DNA of 53,435 nt. Origin: Lachnospiraceae bacterium. GTDB lineage: Bacteria; Bacillota; Clostridia; Lachnospirales; Lachnospiraceae. The translations under genes and the position numbers were made by a program. Location: the NCBI GenBank assembly GCA_015057435.1, contig SVEJ01000022.1, forward strand, positions 1 to 53,435, in the 5' to 3' direction. This document shows positions 9,245 through 18,770 of this stretch, piece by piece. The notes under the pieces were generated by a model. It did no database searches. It worked only from the letters and a program-made list of their open reading frames with translations, and was not told the DNA's origin. The stretch's first letter is position 1. Each line of letters opens with the position of its first letter.

Positions 9245-9718
9245 ATGACTAAAAAAGAATGGATTCGAACATTTTCTAAAATTGCGTTTGTGATATATAT
9301 GATTATATTGGTATATTTTTTGTTGTTAAGTGATGGTTTTGGAAGAACAGTTCGTCATGACAGTTTTCATTATAATTTGATACCGTTTACAGAGATTATG
9401 CGCTTTGTGAAATATCGTGAGTATATCGGCTTTGACAATGTAATGCTGAATCTTTTAGGAAATGTGATTGCATTTGTCCCGTTTGGAGCTCTGGTTCGCT
9501 TTGTCATTAATCGAAGTGTCAGATGCTATGAAGTTGTGCTCTATACATTTTGCTTCAGTTTGTCAGTAGAATTGTTGCAATTGGTAGCCAAGGTTGGTTC
9601 GTTTGACGTGGACGATTTGATTTTGAATACATTAGGTGGATTAATTGGATATATTGTATATTATCTTATTAAGAAAATAGACCAATTATCGGATGACGTG
9701 CAGGGAAAGAGGGGTTGA
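9245..9718 (+). CDS. VanZ-like membrane protein
   Basis: This 157-residue protein has about four membrane helices. It carries the VanZ-family pattern: an early NLIPFTEI segment, the NLLGNVIAFVPFG helix, and the closing FDVDDLILNTLGGLIGY motif. VanZ gives low-level teicoplanin resistance in enterococci, but most clostridial homologues have no known role and probably act in the envelope. It follows the LTA synthase-like gene closely, and its last codons overlap the ribosome site region of the next gene, so it is probably in one operon. Confidence 0.85.
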   Translation: MTKKEWIRTFSKIAFVIYMIILVYFLLLSDGFGRTVRHDSFHYNLIPFTEIMRFVKYREYIGFDNVMLNLLGNVIAFVPFGALVRFVINRSVRCYEVVLYTFCFSLSVELLQLVAKVGSFDVDDLILNTLGGLIGYIVYYLIKKIDQLSDDVQGKRG

Positions 9719-9722
9719 GAAG

Positions 9723-10034
9723 ATGCTAAAAAATGCATACAGCGTAAAAAGTGTCAGCTCAGATGCAGTGATATCGTGTGTTTTGGGTGCATGCGCAATA
9801 TTATTCATGGTAAGTGCCGTTGCAGCATCTTATCGCTATGATGGTAATGGTCCTGCCATTGTCGGATTATTAGGAATCGGAAGCCTTATATTGTCGGTGA
9901 CCGGAATGATATTTAGTGTTGCTGCATGGAAATCACAAGACGGCGGATTTTTGATGAAAAGAATTGCCATGATTTTGAATGTCATTCCGTTAGCGGTAGC
10001 ATTTGTTTTATATGTAATAGGATGGATTATATAG
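9723..10034 (+). CDS. Small three-helix membrane protein (DUF6142-like)
   Basis: The chosen start is ATG 9723, which has AGAGGGG six bases upstream; an earlier in-frame codon at 9693 lies inside the VanZ-like gene. The 103-residue product has three hydrophobic segments: VISCVLGACAILFMVSAV, an AIVGLLGIGSLILSVTGMIF helix, and a C-terminal helix ending YVIGWII. The spacing resembles the DUF6142 family of small clostridial membrane proteins, recognised with low certainty. Function is unknown. It is packed between the VanZ-like and HD genes, so it is likely co-transcribed with them. Confidence 0.75.
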   Translation: MLKNAYSVKSVSSDAVISCVLGACAILFMVSAVAASYRYDGNGPAIVGLLGIGSLILSVTGMIFSVAAWKSQDGGFLMKRIAMILNVIPLAVAFVLYVIGWII

Positions 10035-10043
10035 GAGTGTGTG

Positions 10044-10634
10044 ATGTCACAGGAACGATTAAAAAAGCAGTTAGCATTTACTTTAGAATTGGACAAATTG
10101 AAAAAGATTGAAAGACAGTCATATCTTTCGGATAGCAGTCGCCATGAAAATGATTCCGAACATTCGTGGCATCTTGCTTTGATGGCAATGCTATTTGGCG
10201 AATATGCGAATGAACCGGTCGATATCTTGCGTGTTATGAAGATGGTTATTATACATGATACGGTGGAGATTGATGCAGGGGATACATATGCATATGATAC
10301 GACGGGAAATGCAACCAAGCGTGAAAGAGAAGAAAAGGCCGCAGACCGTATATTTAACATTTTGCCTGAGGATCAGGCAAAGGAAATGAGAGCGCTTTGG
10401 GAAGAATTTGAAGCAGGAGAAACTCCGGAGGCAAAGTTTGCAAATGCATTAGACAGAGTACAACCACTCATGCTCAATGATATCACAGACGGAAGGGCAT
10501 GGAGGGAGCACGGAATCTCTGCCGAGCAAGTACTGACTCGAAACAAACATGTCAAGGATAGTTCTGAAGAGTTGTGGAACCATGTGCAATCTTTAGTAGA
10601 GAAAAATGTCGAGTTAGGCAACTTGAAAAAATGA
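10044..10634 (+). CDS. HD-domain phosphohydrolase (YfbR-like)
   Basis: The ATG at 10044 is preferred over the GTG at 10041 because AGGAG ends six bases before it. The 196-residue protein carries an HD metal site: RHENDSEHSWH near residues 33-43 and VIIHDTVEIDAGD with the HD pair near residue 72. This pattern is shared with YfbR-type 5'-deoxynucleotidases, which remove phosphate from dNMPs, and with related HD_3 proteins. The real substrate is unknown. It starts 9 bases after the preceding stop, in an apparent operon with the membrane genes upstream and the peptidase downstream. Confidence 0.82.
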   Translation: MSQERLKKQLAFTLELDKLKKIERQSYLSDSSRHENDSEHSWHLALMAMLFGEYANEPVDILRVMKMVIIHDTVEIDAGDTYAYDTTGNATKREREEKAADRIFNILPEDQAKEMRALWEEFEAGETPEAKFANALDRVQPLMLNDITDGRAWREHGISAEQVLTRNKHVKDSSEELWNHVQSLVEKNVELGNLKK

Positions 10635-10652
10635 TAGAAAAGAGGATCAGTT

Positions 10653-12734
10653 TTGGGATATTGTGAATTGTTGAAAGAAGTCAATGATAGTGTGAAAGAA
10701 CGATACGAACTTGCTATTAAGCGGGTTCGTATGTTTTTAGATGGTGAAACGAATATAAAAGAACCATTTCTGGATTATTTTAAAAGAACCGGATCATTTC
10801 TTTGTGAAATGGATGCATTAAAAAAGAGAGTTGATAAACAGATTGGTAAAGATGATACGTTTGAGGAATTGAAACAATACAATACAAGTTTGTATCAAGA
10901 TGTTTTGCCGGGAGTTGCCGGATATGAAAGAAGTTATGCGAATCCGTCATATGCAGTGAGAAAGCTGGGCGATGAATATGGACAGCTTTTATCATTTGTT
11001 TATACTGAAATACGCGGAGATATCATTTACGCTGTAGAGCAACGATTGTTTGATATGACGATACATGCCGAGCTTTTTGTGGAGATTCTATGCATGTTTG
11101 AGGATGATATACCGTCTCGGAAGGAATTGAAGAAAACAATCTATTATTTTGTGAGCGATTATGCGGAAGATACAATAGATTACAGGACAAGGGAGATATT
11201 AGATCCTGATTTGTCTTTTGCAACGGATATTATTATGCAAAGCAATTTGAATGATTTGCGATATCTGTTTTGTTATGGTGAGTATATAACCGAGAATGAA
11301 ATTCGTATGGCAAAGTTTTTGAATGCAATGTCGCAAGAAGATATTGATGCAATGGCGTATACCTATACCCATGGTTATGAAGAAGGTTTTCGGGTTGCAG
11401 GTATTGATTTGTCTAAGAAAAAGACGGTGAATATTCGTTATGCGATTGGTCAGGAACGTATGATAAAAGCTGCAATTTTACAATTTGAGGAAATGGGATT
11501 AACACCGGTCATTTATCGTGCACCGATTGCAAGAGTGAATCGTCGTCAGACGATGAAACCGGGTTATACAGGTACAAGTGCCAATAAGCAATATGAATAC
11601 GATCATAGAGGAGACGATGCTCTGTTTTTAGATAAAGCATTTGCGGAACGAAAAACAGCAGTCTTAAAAAATGCTTATGAAACCAGAAAACAGTTGGCAA
11701 AAGAATATGCCGGACCTGCAGTAGTAGAAGTGTTTGGAGAGATACCGTTTGAACCTGTGAATAAAACGGAAGCAATAAAGCTTGACAACAAACAACAGGA
11801 ATTATCAGTTACGGTTACTTCAGAATCTGCAAAAATTCTCAATGAATATATACCACAAAGTGAGTATAGCTTCACGATTATTGCATATCCTATTCCTGAA
11901 ATAGGAGATCATTTTGAAGAAATATTCGAGAGAATTGTTGAAGTGAACACGTTAGATAGCAATGCATACAAACGTGTGCAACAGGTTTTGATTGATGAGT
12001 TAGATCAGGCAATTTATGTTAAAGTGAAGGGTGCGGGAAGAAATGAGACTGATATGACTGTTATGATGCATCAGTTGGAAAACCCGGACAAAGAGACCAA
12101 TTTTGAAAATTGTACGGCAGATGTGAATATTCCGGTTGGTGAGGTCTTTACGTCACCGCGTCTTACAGGTACATGTGGCGTCCTACATGTTCCGGAAGTA
12201 TATTTGAATGATCTGAAATATCGCAATATGCGTTTGGTATTTGAGGATGGCAAGATTATAGATTATACCTGTGATAATTTTGAAACGCTTGAGGAAAATC
12301 GCAGATATATTAAAGAAAATGTATTGTTTAACCGTGATACATTACCGATTGGTGAGTTTGCAATCGGAACGAATACGACAGCATATGTTATGGCTAATGA
12401 ATATGATATTGTATATCAGTTACCGATATTGATTGTTGAAAAAATGGGACCGCATTTTGCGGTAGGAGATACCTGTTACAGCCATAGCGAAGAAATTCGT
12501 TTGTATAATCCTGACGGAAAGGAAATTGTAGCAAAGGATAACGAATGCTCAATCCTTAGAGATAGCAAGGAAGACGAAGCCTATTTTAATTGTCATACAG
12601 ATATTACAATTCCGTATGATGAAATAGCAAGTATAACTAGTGTTCATGCAGATGGAACACAAGTAGACATTATCAAAAATGGCAGGTTTGTATTAAGTGG
12701 GTGTGAGATGCTTAATGAACCTTTCGAGAAATAA
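10653..12734 (+). CDS. M29-like metallo-aminopeptidase with long N-terminal extension
   Basis: Translation probably starts at TTG 10653: AGAGGA lies six bases upstream and the next in-frame ATG is 26 codons in. The 693-residue protein has in its C-terminal half the ligand pattern of M29 (AmpS/AmpT) aminopeptidases: PVGEVFTSP (Glu near 495), GEFAIGTN (Glu near 567), GPHFAVGDTCY (His and Tyr near 600), and HTDITI (near 648). M29 enzymes are about 370-410 residues, so the N-terminal 250-300 residues are extra; they are helical-looking and unrecognised. It is predicted cytosolic, with no signal peptide. It would trim peptides from the N terminus if the metal site is active. Confidence 0.72.
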   Translation: MGYCELLKEVNDSVKERYELAIKRVRMFLDGETNIKEPFLDYFKRTGSFLCEMDALKKRVDKQIGKDDTFEELKQYNTSLYQDVLPGVAGYERSYANPSYAVRKLGDEYGQLLSFVYTEIRGDIIYAVEQRLFDMTIHAELFVEILCMFEDDIPSRKELKKTIYYFVSDYAEDTIDYRTREILDPDLSFATDIIMQSNLNDLRYLFCYGEYITENEIRMAKFLNAMSQEDIDAMAYTYTHGYEEGFRVAGIDLSKKKTVNIRYAIGQERMIKAAILQFEEMGLTPVIYRAPIARVNRRQTMKPGYTGTSANKQYEYDHRGDDALFLDKAFAERKTAVLKNAYETRKQLAKEYAGPAVVEVFGEIPFEPVNKTEAIKLDNKQQELSVTVTSESAKILNEYIPQSEYSFTIIAYPIPEIGDHFEEIFERIVEVNTLDSNAYKRVQQVLIDELDQAIYVKVKGAGRNETDMTVMMHQLENPDKETNFENCTADVNIPVGEVFTSPRLTGTCGVLHVPEVYLNDLKYRNMRLVFEDGKIIDYTCDNFETLEENRRYIKENVLFNRDTLPIGEFAIGTNTTAYVMANEYDIVYQLPILIVEKMGPHFAVGDTCYSHSEEIRLYNPDGKEIVAKDNECSILRDSKEDEAYFNCHTDITIPYDEIASITSVHADGTQVDIIKNGRFVLSGCEMLNEPFEK

Positions 12735-12740
12735 AAGACA

Positions 12741-12789
12741 AAGATGCACATTCGATAAACTTTTGGTTGAAAAGTTTGAAGTGCATCTT
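12741..12789. terminator. Bidirectional terminator between convergent genes
   Basis: AAGATGCAC pairs with GTGCATCTT, with an inner AAACTTTT/AAAAGTTT stem, and T-rich flanks lie on both sides. It sits between the peptidase gene and the minus-strand XRE gene. Confidence 0.75.
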
Positions 12790-12798
12790 TCTTTTATA

Positions 12799-13146
12799 TT
12801 ATTCATCTTCAATGTCAAATAATTTGTTAATCGCAGGTCGCAGTTTTTTATTTTCGCGATATTGTAGTATGATACGCTCCTCGTTCTCAGTAAGAATAAG
12901 AGGTCCTTTGTCGGATTTGCAAGCGTAATTCATAGATTCAATTATATTATGAATATCGTATATTTTACAAAGTGTTAAAAATGTGTCTGCGGATGGTTGA
13001 GTATGTCCGCTTTCCCAACCATATATTGCTTTGTTTGTATAATGAATGTCATATTCTGTTTGAAATATTTCAATTACATCAGCAATAGATAATTGTGCTG
13101 CTTTTCTATAATATCGTAAAGTTCTTCCTATACTTTTATCACGCAT
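12799..13146 (-). CDS. Small XRE-family DNA-binding regulator
   Basis: The likely start is ATG 13146 (MRDKSIGRTLRYYRKAAQLS), with AGAGGA 12 bases upstream; an ATG at 13158 abuts that site and seems too close. The 115-residue protein has a Cro/CI-type helix-turn-helix over about residues 8-62, including the AIYGWESGHTQPSADTF recognition-helix region typical of XRE repressors. The C-terminal 50 residues are polar and unassigned. Its promoter lies back to back with that of the small gene at 13326, so it may regulate that gene and itself. Confidence 0.85.
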   Translation of the reverse strand: MRDKSIGRTLRYYRKAAQLSIADVIEIFQTEYDIHYTNKAIYGWESGHTQPSADTFLTLCKIYDIHNIIESMNYACKSDKGPLILTENEERIILQYRENKKLRPAINKLFDIEDE

Positions 13147-13182
13147 ATCAATCACCATTCCTCTAAACACAGTTTTTTTAGT

Positions 13183-13211
13183 ATCTTATAAAATCAAGGG
13201 TTTAGTGTCAA
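13183..13211 (-). promoter_or_regulatory. Promoter of the XRE regulator gene
   Basis: On the minus strand TTGACA, a 17-bp spacer and TAAGAT point toward the XRE gene. Confidence 0.65.
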
Positions 13212-13241
13212 TCAAAAACAAGACAAAAACGAAAAAAATAA

Positions 13242-13270
13242 TTGAACTTCTTCTGTATATAGAATATAAT
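13242..13270 (+). promoter_or_regulatory. Promoter of the 64-residue HTH-like gene
   Basis: TTGAAC, a 17-bp spacer and TATAAT. The predicted transcript starts near 13277, which rules out the earlier ATG at 13269 as a start and supports ATG 13326. Confidence 0.7.
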
Positions 13271-13325
13271 GTTGAAAATGATGCAAAATCCTATCGAGAA
13301 TAGAATAGGAAGGAGACTGATTTGT

Positions 13326-13520
13326 ATGAAAGCAGAGAAATATCTGTTGGAATATATGATACGATCGAATACTAATCTTTGCGATGTTCAAGATGAGTTG
13401 GGAATAGATGTTAAAAAGTTAGAAAATAATGAGGAATTATTTGCAGATGAATTTGTGAGATTATGTGTTTATCTCGGAATTAATCCGGATGATGTGATGA
13501 ATGAGATGTTTTCCCGATAG
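13326..13520 (+). CDS. Small HTH-like protein
   Basis: The start ATG 13326 has AGGAG ten bases upstream. The product is 64 residues and has the order of a compact XRE-type helical bundle: LLEYMIRSN, then DVQDELGID-KKLENNE, then DEFVRLCVYLGINPDDVM. The closing LxINPDDV segment is common at the end of Cro/CI HTH domains. It is probably a truncated or minimal DNA-binding protein. It is divergent from the XRE gene at 13146, with the two promoters about 30 bp apart. Confidence 0.7.
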   Translation: MKAEKYLLEYMIRSNTNLCDVQDELGIDVKKLENNEELFADEFVRLCVYLGINPDDVMNEMFSR

Positions 13521-13554
13521 ACATGTGGGATTTAAGTTTAATATAATTTTTTGT

Positions 13555-13586
13555 GTGCTGTCATGTTTTCATGGCAGCACTTTTTG
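13555..13586 (+). terminator. Intrinsic terminator after the small HTH-like gene
   Basis: GTGCTGTCATG and CATGGCAGCAC form a stem followed by TTTTT. Confidence 0.8.
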
Positions 13587-13640
13587 TATGATAACAATAA
13601 CCGGTTAACAATTATTTTTTCTGAGTAGGAGGAATTCGAT

Positions 13641-14453
13641 ATGATTATTTTTTCTCGACGTACAAGAAGTTTTTTGTTTGTATTAGGCATTGTTATCATA
13701 ATGTATGGTTGTATTTTACACGATAGTGTATCTTACGCAATGAAGTTTCCGCGCGGAGTTCGTGTTGTTGCTAGTGAGAAAGAGATGATAAAGGACATGG
13801 TTAAGAGAATGAAACAACATCCGTCTTCGCTGTCATATTACTATCCGGGAATAGAATCTGATATGAAAAAGTACAAAAAGGGACACCCACCGTATGTGGA
13901 TTTTTTTGATGAGTTGGCAAAAAAAGATGGATATACGATGGGAACTGTATCCGGTTATTGTGTTACCATATCAGGAGAAGAGGAACGATATGTCACATTT
14001 CAATTTGGGTATTTAACAACAAAACGGCAAGAAAAAAGAATTACAAAATTAGTCAAACGGCTTGTGAAAAGAATTGGTCACGGAAGTCGTTTGCAGAAAG
14101 TTAAAAAAGCACATGATTATCTGATTGAACATATGCAATATGATGCGCAGTATTACACACCATATTATGCGTTTGTAAAAGGGAAAGGTATGTGCATGTC
14201 ATATGCTTTGGCGTTCCAAAGAATTATGCAGGAGATGAAGATTCCGTGTATCTATGTGAAAGGAAAAGAACATGCATGGAATATGGTTAAGGTTGGCGGT
14301 TATTGGTATAATGTGGATGTTACATGGGATGATAATTCATATGCAAGATATCGCTATTTTATGAAAACAGATAAGGATTTTTTTGGACACAAAAGACCGA
14401 AGAGTCGATGGTTTAGAAGTCTCAAAAAAGCCAAGAAGTCATATCAATGGTAA
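13641..14453 (+). CDS. Secreted transglutaminase-like protein
   Basis: The 270-residue product has an N-terminal hydrophobic segment (about 9-33) that serves as signal peptide or anchor. The C-terminal half holds a transglutaminase-core fold: the Cys in GKGMCMSYALAFQ, the His in KEHAWNMVKV and the Asp in WYNVDVTWDD make the catalytic triad. Bacterial members act as cysteine proteases, amidases or crosslinkers on cell-surface proteins or peptidoglycan; the substrate here is unknown. A strong AGGAGGA site precedes the ATG. The high Lys/Arg content suggests association with the wall. It is flanked by a terminator upstream and a new promoter downstream, so it is probably monocistronic. Confidence 0.83.
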   Translation: MIIFSRRTRSFLFVLGIVIIMYGCILHDSVSYAMKFPRGVRVVASEKEMIKDMVKRMKQHPSSLSYYYPGIESDMKKYKKGHPPYVDFFDELAKKDGYTMGTVSGYCVTISGEEERYVTFQFGYLTTKRQEKRITKLVKRLVKRIGHGSRLQKVKKAHDYLIEHMQYDAQYYTPYYAFVKGKGMCMSYALAFQRIMQEMKIPCIYVKGKEHAWNMVKVGGYWYNVDVTWDDNSYARYRYFMKTDKDFFGHKRPKSRWFRSLKKAKKSYQW

Positions 14454-14467
14454 TCCGATTCAAATCA

Positions 14468-14496
14468 TTTGAAATATTAATAGGATTATGCTACAA
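14468..14496 (+). promoter_or_regulatory. Sigma-A promoter of the hydratase gene
   Basis: TTGAAA, a 17-bp spacer and TACAAT just after the transglutaminase stop; the leader is about 85 nt. Confidence 0.65.
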
Positions 14497-14589
14497 TGGT
14501 CTCCGATTCATGTTATGCTACACGAGATTATATGATTGATTTTCGCGTGGCAACGGTTCACATCACTAATATATTAGGAGGATACATAC

Positions 14590-16872
14590 GTGATTAAGTT
14601 ATACGAAGGTGGCGCATATCTTTTGAATGGTACGGAGATCATCGAAGATGGTGCGAATCAGGAAGAGATTTTAAAAAGTAAAACAGGAATGTCTGTAACG
14701 AAGGAAGAAGCTGCGAAGAATACAATTGCATATGGTATTTTGAAGGAGCATAATACAGCAGACAATATGGATAAGCTTCAGCTTAAGTTTGATAAATTGA
14801 CATCGCATGATATTACATTTGTTGGTATTATTCAAACCGCTCGTGCATCAGGATTAGAGAAATTCCCGATTCCTTATGTACTTACCAACTGCCATAATTC
14901 TCTTTGTGCAGTAGGCGGAACGATTAATGAAGATGATCACATGTTTGGTCTTAGCTGCGCGAAAAAGTATGGTGGTGTCTATGTTCCACCACATCAGGCA
15001 GTTATTCATCAGTATGCAAGAGAAATGCTTGCAGAATGTGGTGCGATGATTCTTGGGTCAGATTCACATACGCGTTATGGTGCACTTGGTACAATGGCAA
15101 TCGGTGAAGGTGGCGGAGAACTTGTTAAGCAGTTGCTTTGTCAGACATATGACGTGAAGATGCCGGGTGTTGTTGCTATCTATTTGGACGGAAAGCCACA
15201 ACCGGGTGTTGGACCACAGGACGTTGCATTGGCAATTATTGGAGCAACATTTGGTAATGGATATGTTAAGAACAAGGTTATGGAGTTTGTTGGTCCGGGT
15301 GTAGATAACTTAAGTGCTGATTATCGTATCGGTATTGATGTAATGACTACTGAGACAACTTGTCTTTCATCTATCTGGAAAACGGATAACGAAGTGAAAG
15401 ATTTCTATGAGATTCATGGAAGAGGTGCGTCATACAAGGAGTTGAATCCTGGTACAGTAGCGTATTACGATGGCGTTGTTTATGTAGATCTTAGCAAAGT
15501 GAAACCTATGATTGCTATGCCGTTCCATCCGAGCAATACTTACACAATCGAAGAATTGAATGCAAACTTAATGGATATTCTTGACGATTGCGAGAAGAGA
15601 GCTTTAGTAAGCTTAGACGGCAAGGTCGATTTTACTTTGAAAGACAAAGTGCGTAATGGTAAGTTGTATGTTGATCAGGGTATTATTGCAGGTTGTGCAG
15701 GTGGTGGTTTCGAGAATATCTGTGCGGCTGCTGATATATTAAAGGGCGCAAGCATTGGTGCAGATGAGTTTACATTAAGTGTATATCCTGCTTCTACACC
15801 GATTTATATGGAATTAGCGAAGAATGGAAGATTAGCTGATTTGATGGCAACAGGTGCAATCGTGAAGACTGCATTCTGTGGACCTTGTTTTGGTGCCGGT
15901 GATACACCTGCTAACAATGCATTTTCTATTCGTCATTCAACAAGAAACTTCCCGAACCGTGAAGGTTCTAAAGTACAGAACGGACAGATTTCATCTGTTG
16001 CATTGATGGATGCACGTTCGATTGCAGCAACAGCAGCGAATAAAGGATACTTAACCGCAGCAACAGATGTGGATGCAAGTTTCACAAATCCAAAGTATTA
16101 CTTTGATAAGACAATTTATGAGAACCGTATCTATGATGGTGTTGGCAAAGCTGATCCGTCTGTAGAGATTAAGTTCGGTCCGAATATTAAGGATTGGCCG
16201 GCGATGGTAGCATTAACGGATAACTTGATTTTGAAGGTTGCATCAGTAATTAATGATCCTGTTACAACAACTGATGAGTTGATTCCTTCAGGTGAAACAT
16301 CATCATATCGTTCGAATCCGTTAGGACTTGCTGAGTTTACATTGTCTCGTAAAGATCCTGAATATGTGGGTAGAGCAAAAGCTGTTCAGGCAGTAGAGAA
16401 GGCACGTGAGGAAGGAAAATGCATGTGCGAATATGATGACAACTGGAAAGAAGTAATGGATACAGTTAAGACACAGTTCCCTAACGTGACACATGAGAAT
16501 GTTGGTGTTGGTTCTACAATCTTTGCTGTAAAACCAGGTGATGGTTCCGCACGTGAACAGGCGGCTTCTTGTCAGAAGGTGCTTGGCGGTTGGGCAAATG
16601 TTGCCAAGGAATATGCAACGAAGAGATACCGTTCGAACTTAATCAACTGGGGTATGCTTCCGTTTGTTATGCCGGAAGATTATGCATTTGATATTGATGA
16701 TTATATCTTTATTCCTGATATTGCTAAGGCTGTTAAGGATAAGAATGATGATATCAAGGCTTATGTGGTGAATAAGGGTATGAAGGAACTCACATTCCAC
16801 TTAGGAGACCTTACAGATGATGAGAGAGAGATTATTTTGAAGGGTTGCCTCATTAACTACAATAGAAGATAA
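14590..16872 (+). CDS. Aconitase-family hydratase (4Fe-4S)
   Basis: The GTG start at 14590 is supported by AGGAGG eight bases upstream. The 760-residue protein has the aconitase-superfamily layout, with Fe-S ligand cysteines in [10 protein letters not shown] (near 365) and FCGPCFGAG (near 432), plus the [13 protein letters not shown] segment (near 155) and a C-terminal swivel-like region. It is nearer the YbhJ-type hydratase branch, as far as the sequence pattern can tell, than AcnA or AcnB. No citrate synthase or isocitrate dehydrogenase gene is nearby, so a TCA role is not implied. It would hydrate or dehydrate a hydroxy-acid; the substrate is unknown. Transcribed alone. Confidence 0.85.
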   Translation: MIKLYEGGAYLLNGTEIIEDGANQEEILKSKTGMSVTKEEAAKNTIAYGILKEHNTADNMDKLQLKFDKLTSHDITFVGIIQTARASGLEKFPIPYVLTNCHNSLCAVGGTINEDDHMFGLSCAKKYGGVYVPPHQAVIHQYAREMLAECGAMILGSDSHTRYGALGTMAIGEGGGELVKQLLCQTYDVKMPGVVAIYLDGKPQPGVGPQDVALAIIGATFGNGYVKNKVMEFVGPGVDNLSADYRIGIDVMTTETTCLSSIWKTDNEVKDFYEIHGRGASYKELNPGTVAYYDGVVYVDLSKVKPMIAMPFHPSNTYTIEELNANLMDILDDCEKRALVSLDGKVDFTLKDKVRNGKLYVDQGIIAGCAGGGFENICAAADILKGASIGADEFTLSVYPASTPIYMELAKNGRLADLMATGAIVKTAFCGPCFGAGDTPANNAFSIRHSTRNFPNREGSKVQNGQISSVALMDARSIAATAANKGYLTAATDVDASFTNPKYYFDKTIYENRIYDGVGKADPSVEIKFGPNIKDWPAMVALTDNLILKVASVINDPVTTTDELIPSGETSSYRSNPLGLAEFTLSRKDPEYVGRAKAVQAVEKAREEGKCMCEYDDNWKEVMDTVKTQFPNVTHENVGVGSTIFAVKPGDGSAREQAASCQKVLGGWANVAKEYATKRYRSNLINWGMLPFVMPEDYAFDIDDYIFIPDIAKAVKDKNDDIKAYVVNKGMKELTFHLGDLTDDEREIILKGCLINYNRR

Positions 16873-16891
16873 TCCCCCATATTAAGATAGT

Positions 16892-16942
16892 AAAATTCGC
16901 TGATTTGTGTATATGTTCTTTTGCACAAATACAGCGAATTTT
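16892..16942. terminator. Bidirectional terminator after the hydratase gene
   Basis: AAAATTCGCTG and CAGCGAATTTT enclose a second stem ATTTGTG/CACAAAT, giving an A/T-flanked hairpin that works in either direction. Confidence 0.8.
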
Positions 16943-16960
16943 AAATTGGAAAACAATTGC

Positions 16961-16988
16961 TTGACGCAAATTTAATATATTATATAAT
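16961..16988 (+). promoter_or_regulatory. Sigma-A promoter of the PPC/Big2/Fn3 gene
   Basis: TTGACG, a 16-bp spacer and TATAAT, about 80 bp before the start codon. Confidence 0.75.
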
Positions 16989-17068
16989 ATTAGTAATTGT
17001 TGGTTTGTCACAATCCGTGATACAATGATACAATCTTATTGATAAGTTTGATGAGGAGGAGAAACATA

Positions 17069-18724
17069 ATGAGAGAAAGACACATGATGAAAAAGCTGTT
17101 GCTTTGTGCATTGATGGTGTGTGGTCTGGTTTTTTGTGGTACTAAGGCATATGCGGCTGAGACACAATTCACACCGGGAGCAACAAAAGAGAAAGGTCCG
17201 CAGCTTGGAATGAACAATGACGGTTACTATGCTGTAACGAACGGAGTTGGTTATGCTCGCTTTACGACACCGGCAGAAGGCGGATATTTAGAGATCGAGT
17301 ATAAGAATATTAGTCTTGATGACAGACCGTATGTGAATGTTCTTTCGATTTCTGAAGAGGTGGTTGGTCGTACACGTGCATGGGCAGATGATACGGCTGT
17401 AATGCAATTTAGAAGTGCGAAAGATGGAATTGAAGGTGCGAAATTGGAGCCGAATACAACATACTATCTTCAGTTTGGAGAGGCCGGCAAATCCGGTAAT
17501 GTTAAGTTTGTACTTAAATTTACAAAGGATGCGAATCCGGATGCGAAGAATCAGGCTGAGACAATTGCTTTCAATAAGGAATATACAAGAAGTATTGACG
17601 GTCATGTTGGTAATGATTCGGATGATGATTATTTCAAGTTTACAGCAGCAACTTCAGGTGCATGTCATTTTAAGATGGTAAATGCTACTAATGGTACTCT
17701 TTATTATTGTGTACGTAAGTGGGGTAGTGATGAGTATGTAAAAAAGACGGATAATCGTGATATGGATAATCGCACATACGGTAATGAAACTTCAGAGTAT
17801 GACATTGTATTAGAAGCAGGACAGACATATTATCTTGATGTATGGGGAGATACAAAAGGTAATTATACATTTATATTCAATAACCAGAGTGTGAAGAGTA
17901 TTACAATGCCTTCGGCTTCTATTACATTAGCACCGGGTAAAGAATATACATTGAATCCGACTGTTGCACCTGCAACCGCTTATAATAAGACATTGAAGTA
18001 TACATCGAATAACACAGATGTGGCAACGGTAAATGAAAAGACCGGTGAAGTATATGCACGTAGTGCAGGTAAGACAGTTATTACTGCAACAGCAACAGAT
18101 GGAAGCAATACAACAGCTACATGTATTGTATATGTTACACCAGGTAAGCCATCTACACCGTCTTATAGTAAGGTTTCTACATCTTATATCACACTCACAT
18201 GGTATGCTACGAGTGGTGCTAATGGATATACGATTTATAGAAAATCCGGTAAGACCTGGAAAAAGGTAGCTGATACGACAAAGACCACATACAAGGTTAA
18301 GAAATTAAAAGCAGGTACGAAGTACCAGTTTAAGATTAAGGCATACGTGAATGCAGACGGAAAGAAGTATTCTCCGGATTCAGATATTGCATACCTTGCT
18401 ACTGCACCTAAAAAGACATCTATTACAAAGATTATAAGACAGAAGAAGACATCTAATGGTTATCAGACTGTTTATAAGGCAAAGATTAAGTGGAAAAAGG
18501 CGAAAGGTGCAACAAGCTATAAGATTTATTATAAGAAATCAGGGTATAGTTCAAAGTCTTATTTTGGCGAATACAAAGGAACTTCCGCTAATGTATACTT
18601 AAGATATGGTAAGTATTCAAGAGATACCAAGACATATACATTTTATGTAGTACCGGTTAAAAAGTACGATGGAAAAACGTTTGAGGGTCCTATGTCAAAG
18701 GGTAAAAAGTACAAATTCAGATAA
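17069..18724 (+). CDS. Secreted multidomain protein (PPC-like, Big2, Fn3)
   Basis: ATG 17069 has AGGAGGA eight bases upstream and gives a 551-residue protein. A signal peptide ends near AYA-AE (about 31). Two prepeptidase-like beta domains follow (about 35-155 and 165-275; the second has DSDDDYFKF and AGQTYYLDVWG). Next come a Big2 Ig-like domain (about 278-360, with TLKYTSNNTDVATVNEKTG), an Fn3 domain (about 364-445) and a Lys/Tyr-rich Fn3-like end. There is no LPXTG or lipobox. It is likely a wall-associated adhesin or scaffold. The basic end is similar in style to the other Fn3 proteins in this window. Confidence 0.8.
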   Translation: MRERHMMKKLLLCALMVCGLVFCGTKAYAAETQFTPGATKEKGPQLGMNNDGYYAVTNGVGYARFTTPAEGGYLEIEYKNISLDDRPYVNVLSISEEVVGRTRAWADDTAVMQFRSAKDGIEGAKLEPNTTYYLQFGEAGKSGNVKFVLKFTKDANPDAKNQAETIAFNKEYTRSIDGHVGNDSDDDYFKFTAATSGACHFKMVNATNGTLYYCVRKWGSDEYVKKTDNRDMDNRTYGNETSEYDIVLEAGQTYYLDVWGDTKGNYTFIFNNQSVKSITMPSASITLAPGKEYTLNPTVAPATAYNKTLKYTSNNTDVATVNEKTGEVYARSAGKTVITATATDGSNTTATCIVYVTPGKPSTPSYSKVSTSYITLTWYATSGANGYTIYRKSGKTWKKVADTTKTTYKVKKLKAGTKYQFKIKAYVNADGKKYSPDSDIAYLATAPKKTSITKIIRQKKTSNGYQTVYKAKIKWKKAKGATSYKIYYKKSGYSSKSYFGEYKGTSANVYLRYGKYSRDTKTYTFYVVPVKKYDGKTFEGPMSKGKKYKFR

Positions 18725-18736
18725 TACATAAAAAGA

Positions 18737-18770
18737 GTCGTCGCACAGGTTATGTGTGACGGCTTTTTTA
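18737..18770 (+). terminator. Intrinsic terminator after the PPC/Big2/Fn3 gene
   Basis: An 11-bp stem, GTCGTCGCACA with TGTGTGACGGC, and a five-base loop are followed by TTTTTT. Confidence 0.85.

Noticed and set aside
9836..10360. A 174-residue minus-strand frame over the small membrane and HD genes
   Set aside because: It overlaps two genes with good ribosome sites and recognisable motifs; no promoter or site supports it.
13269..13325. Earlier start for the small HTH-like gene
   Set aside because: The ATG at 13269 is inside the -10 hexamer and upstream of the predicted transcript start; ATG 13326 has a proper AGGAG site.
16961..16970. ACGCAA match in the promoter of the PPC/Big2/Fn3 gene
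   Set aside because: It is a single box overlapping the -35 with no second copy 21 bp away, so it is not counted as a LytTR site.
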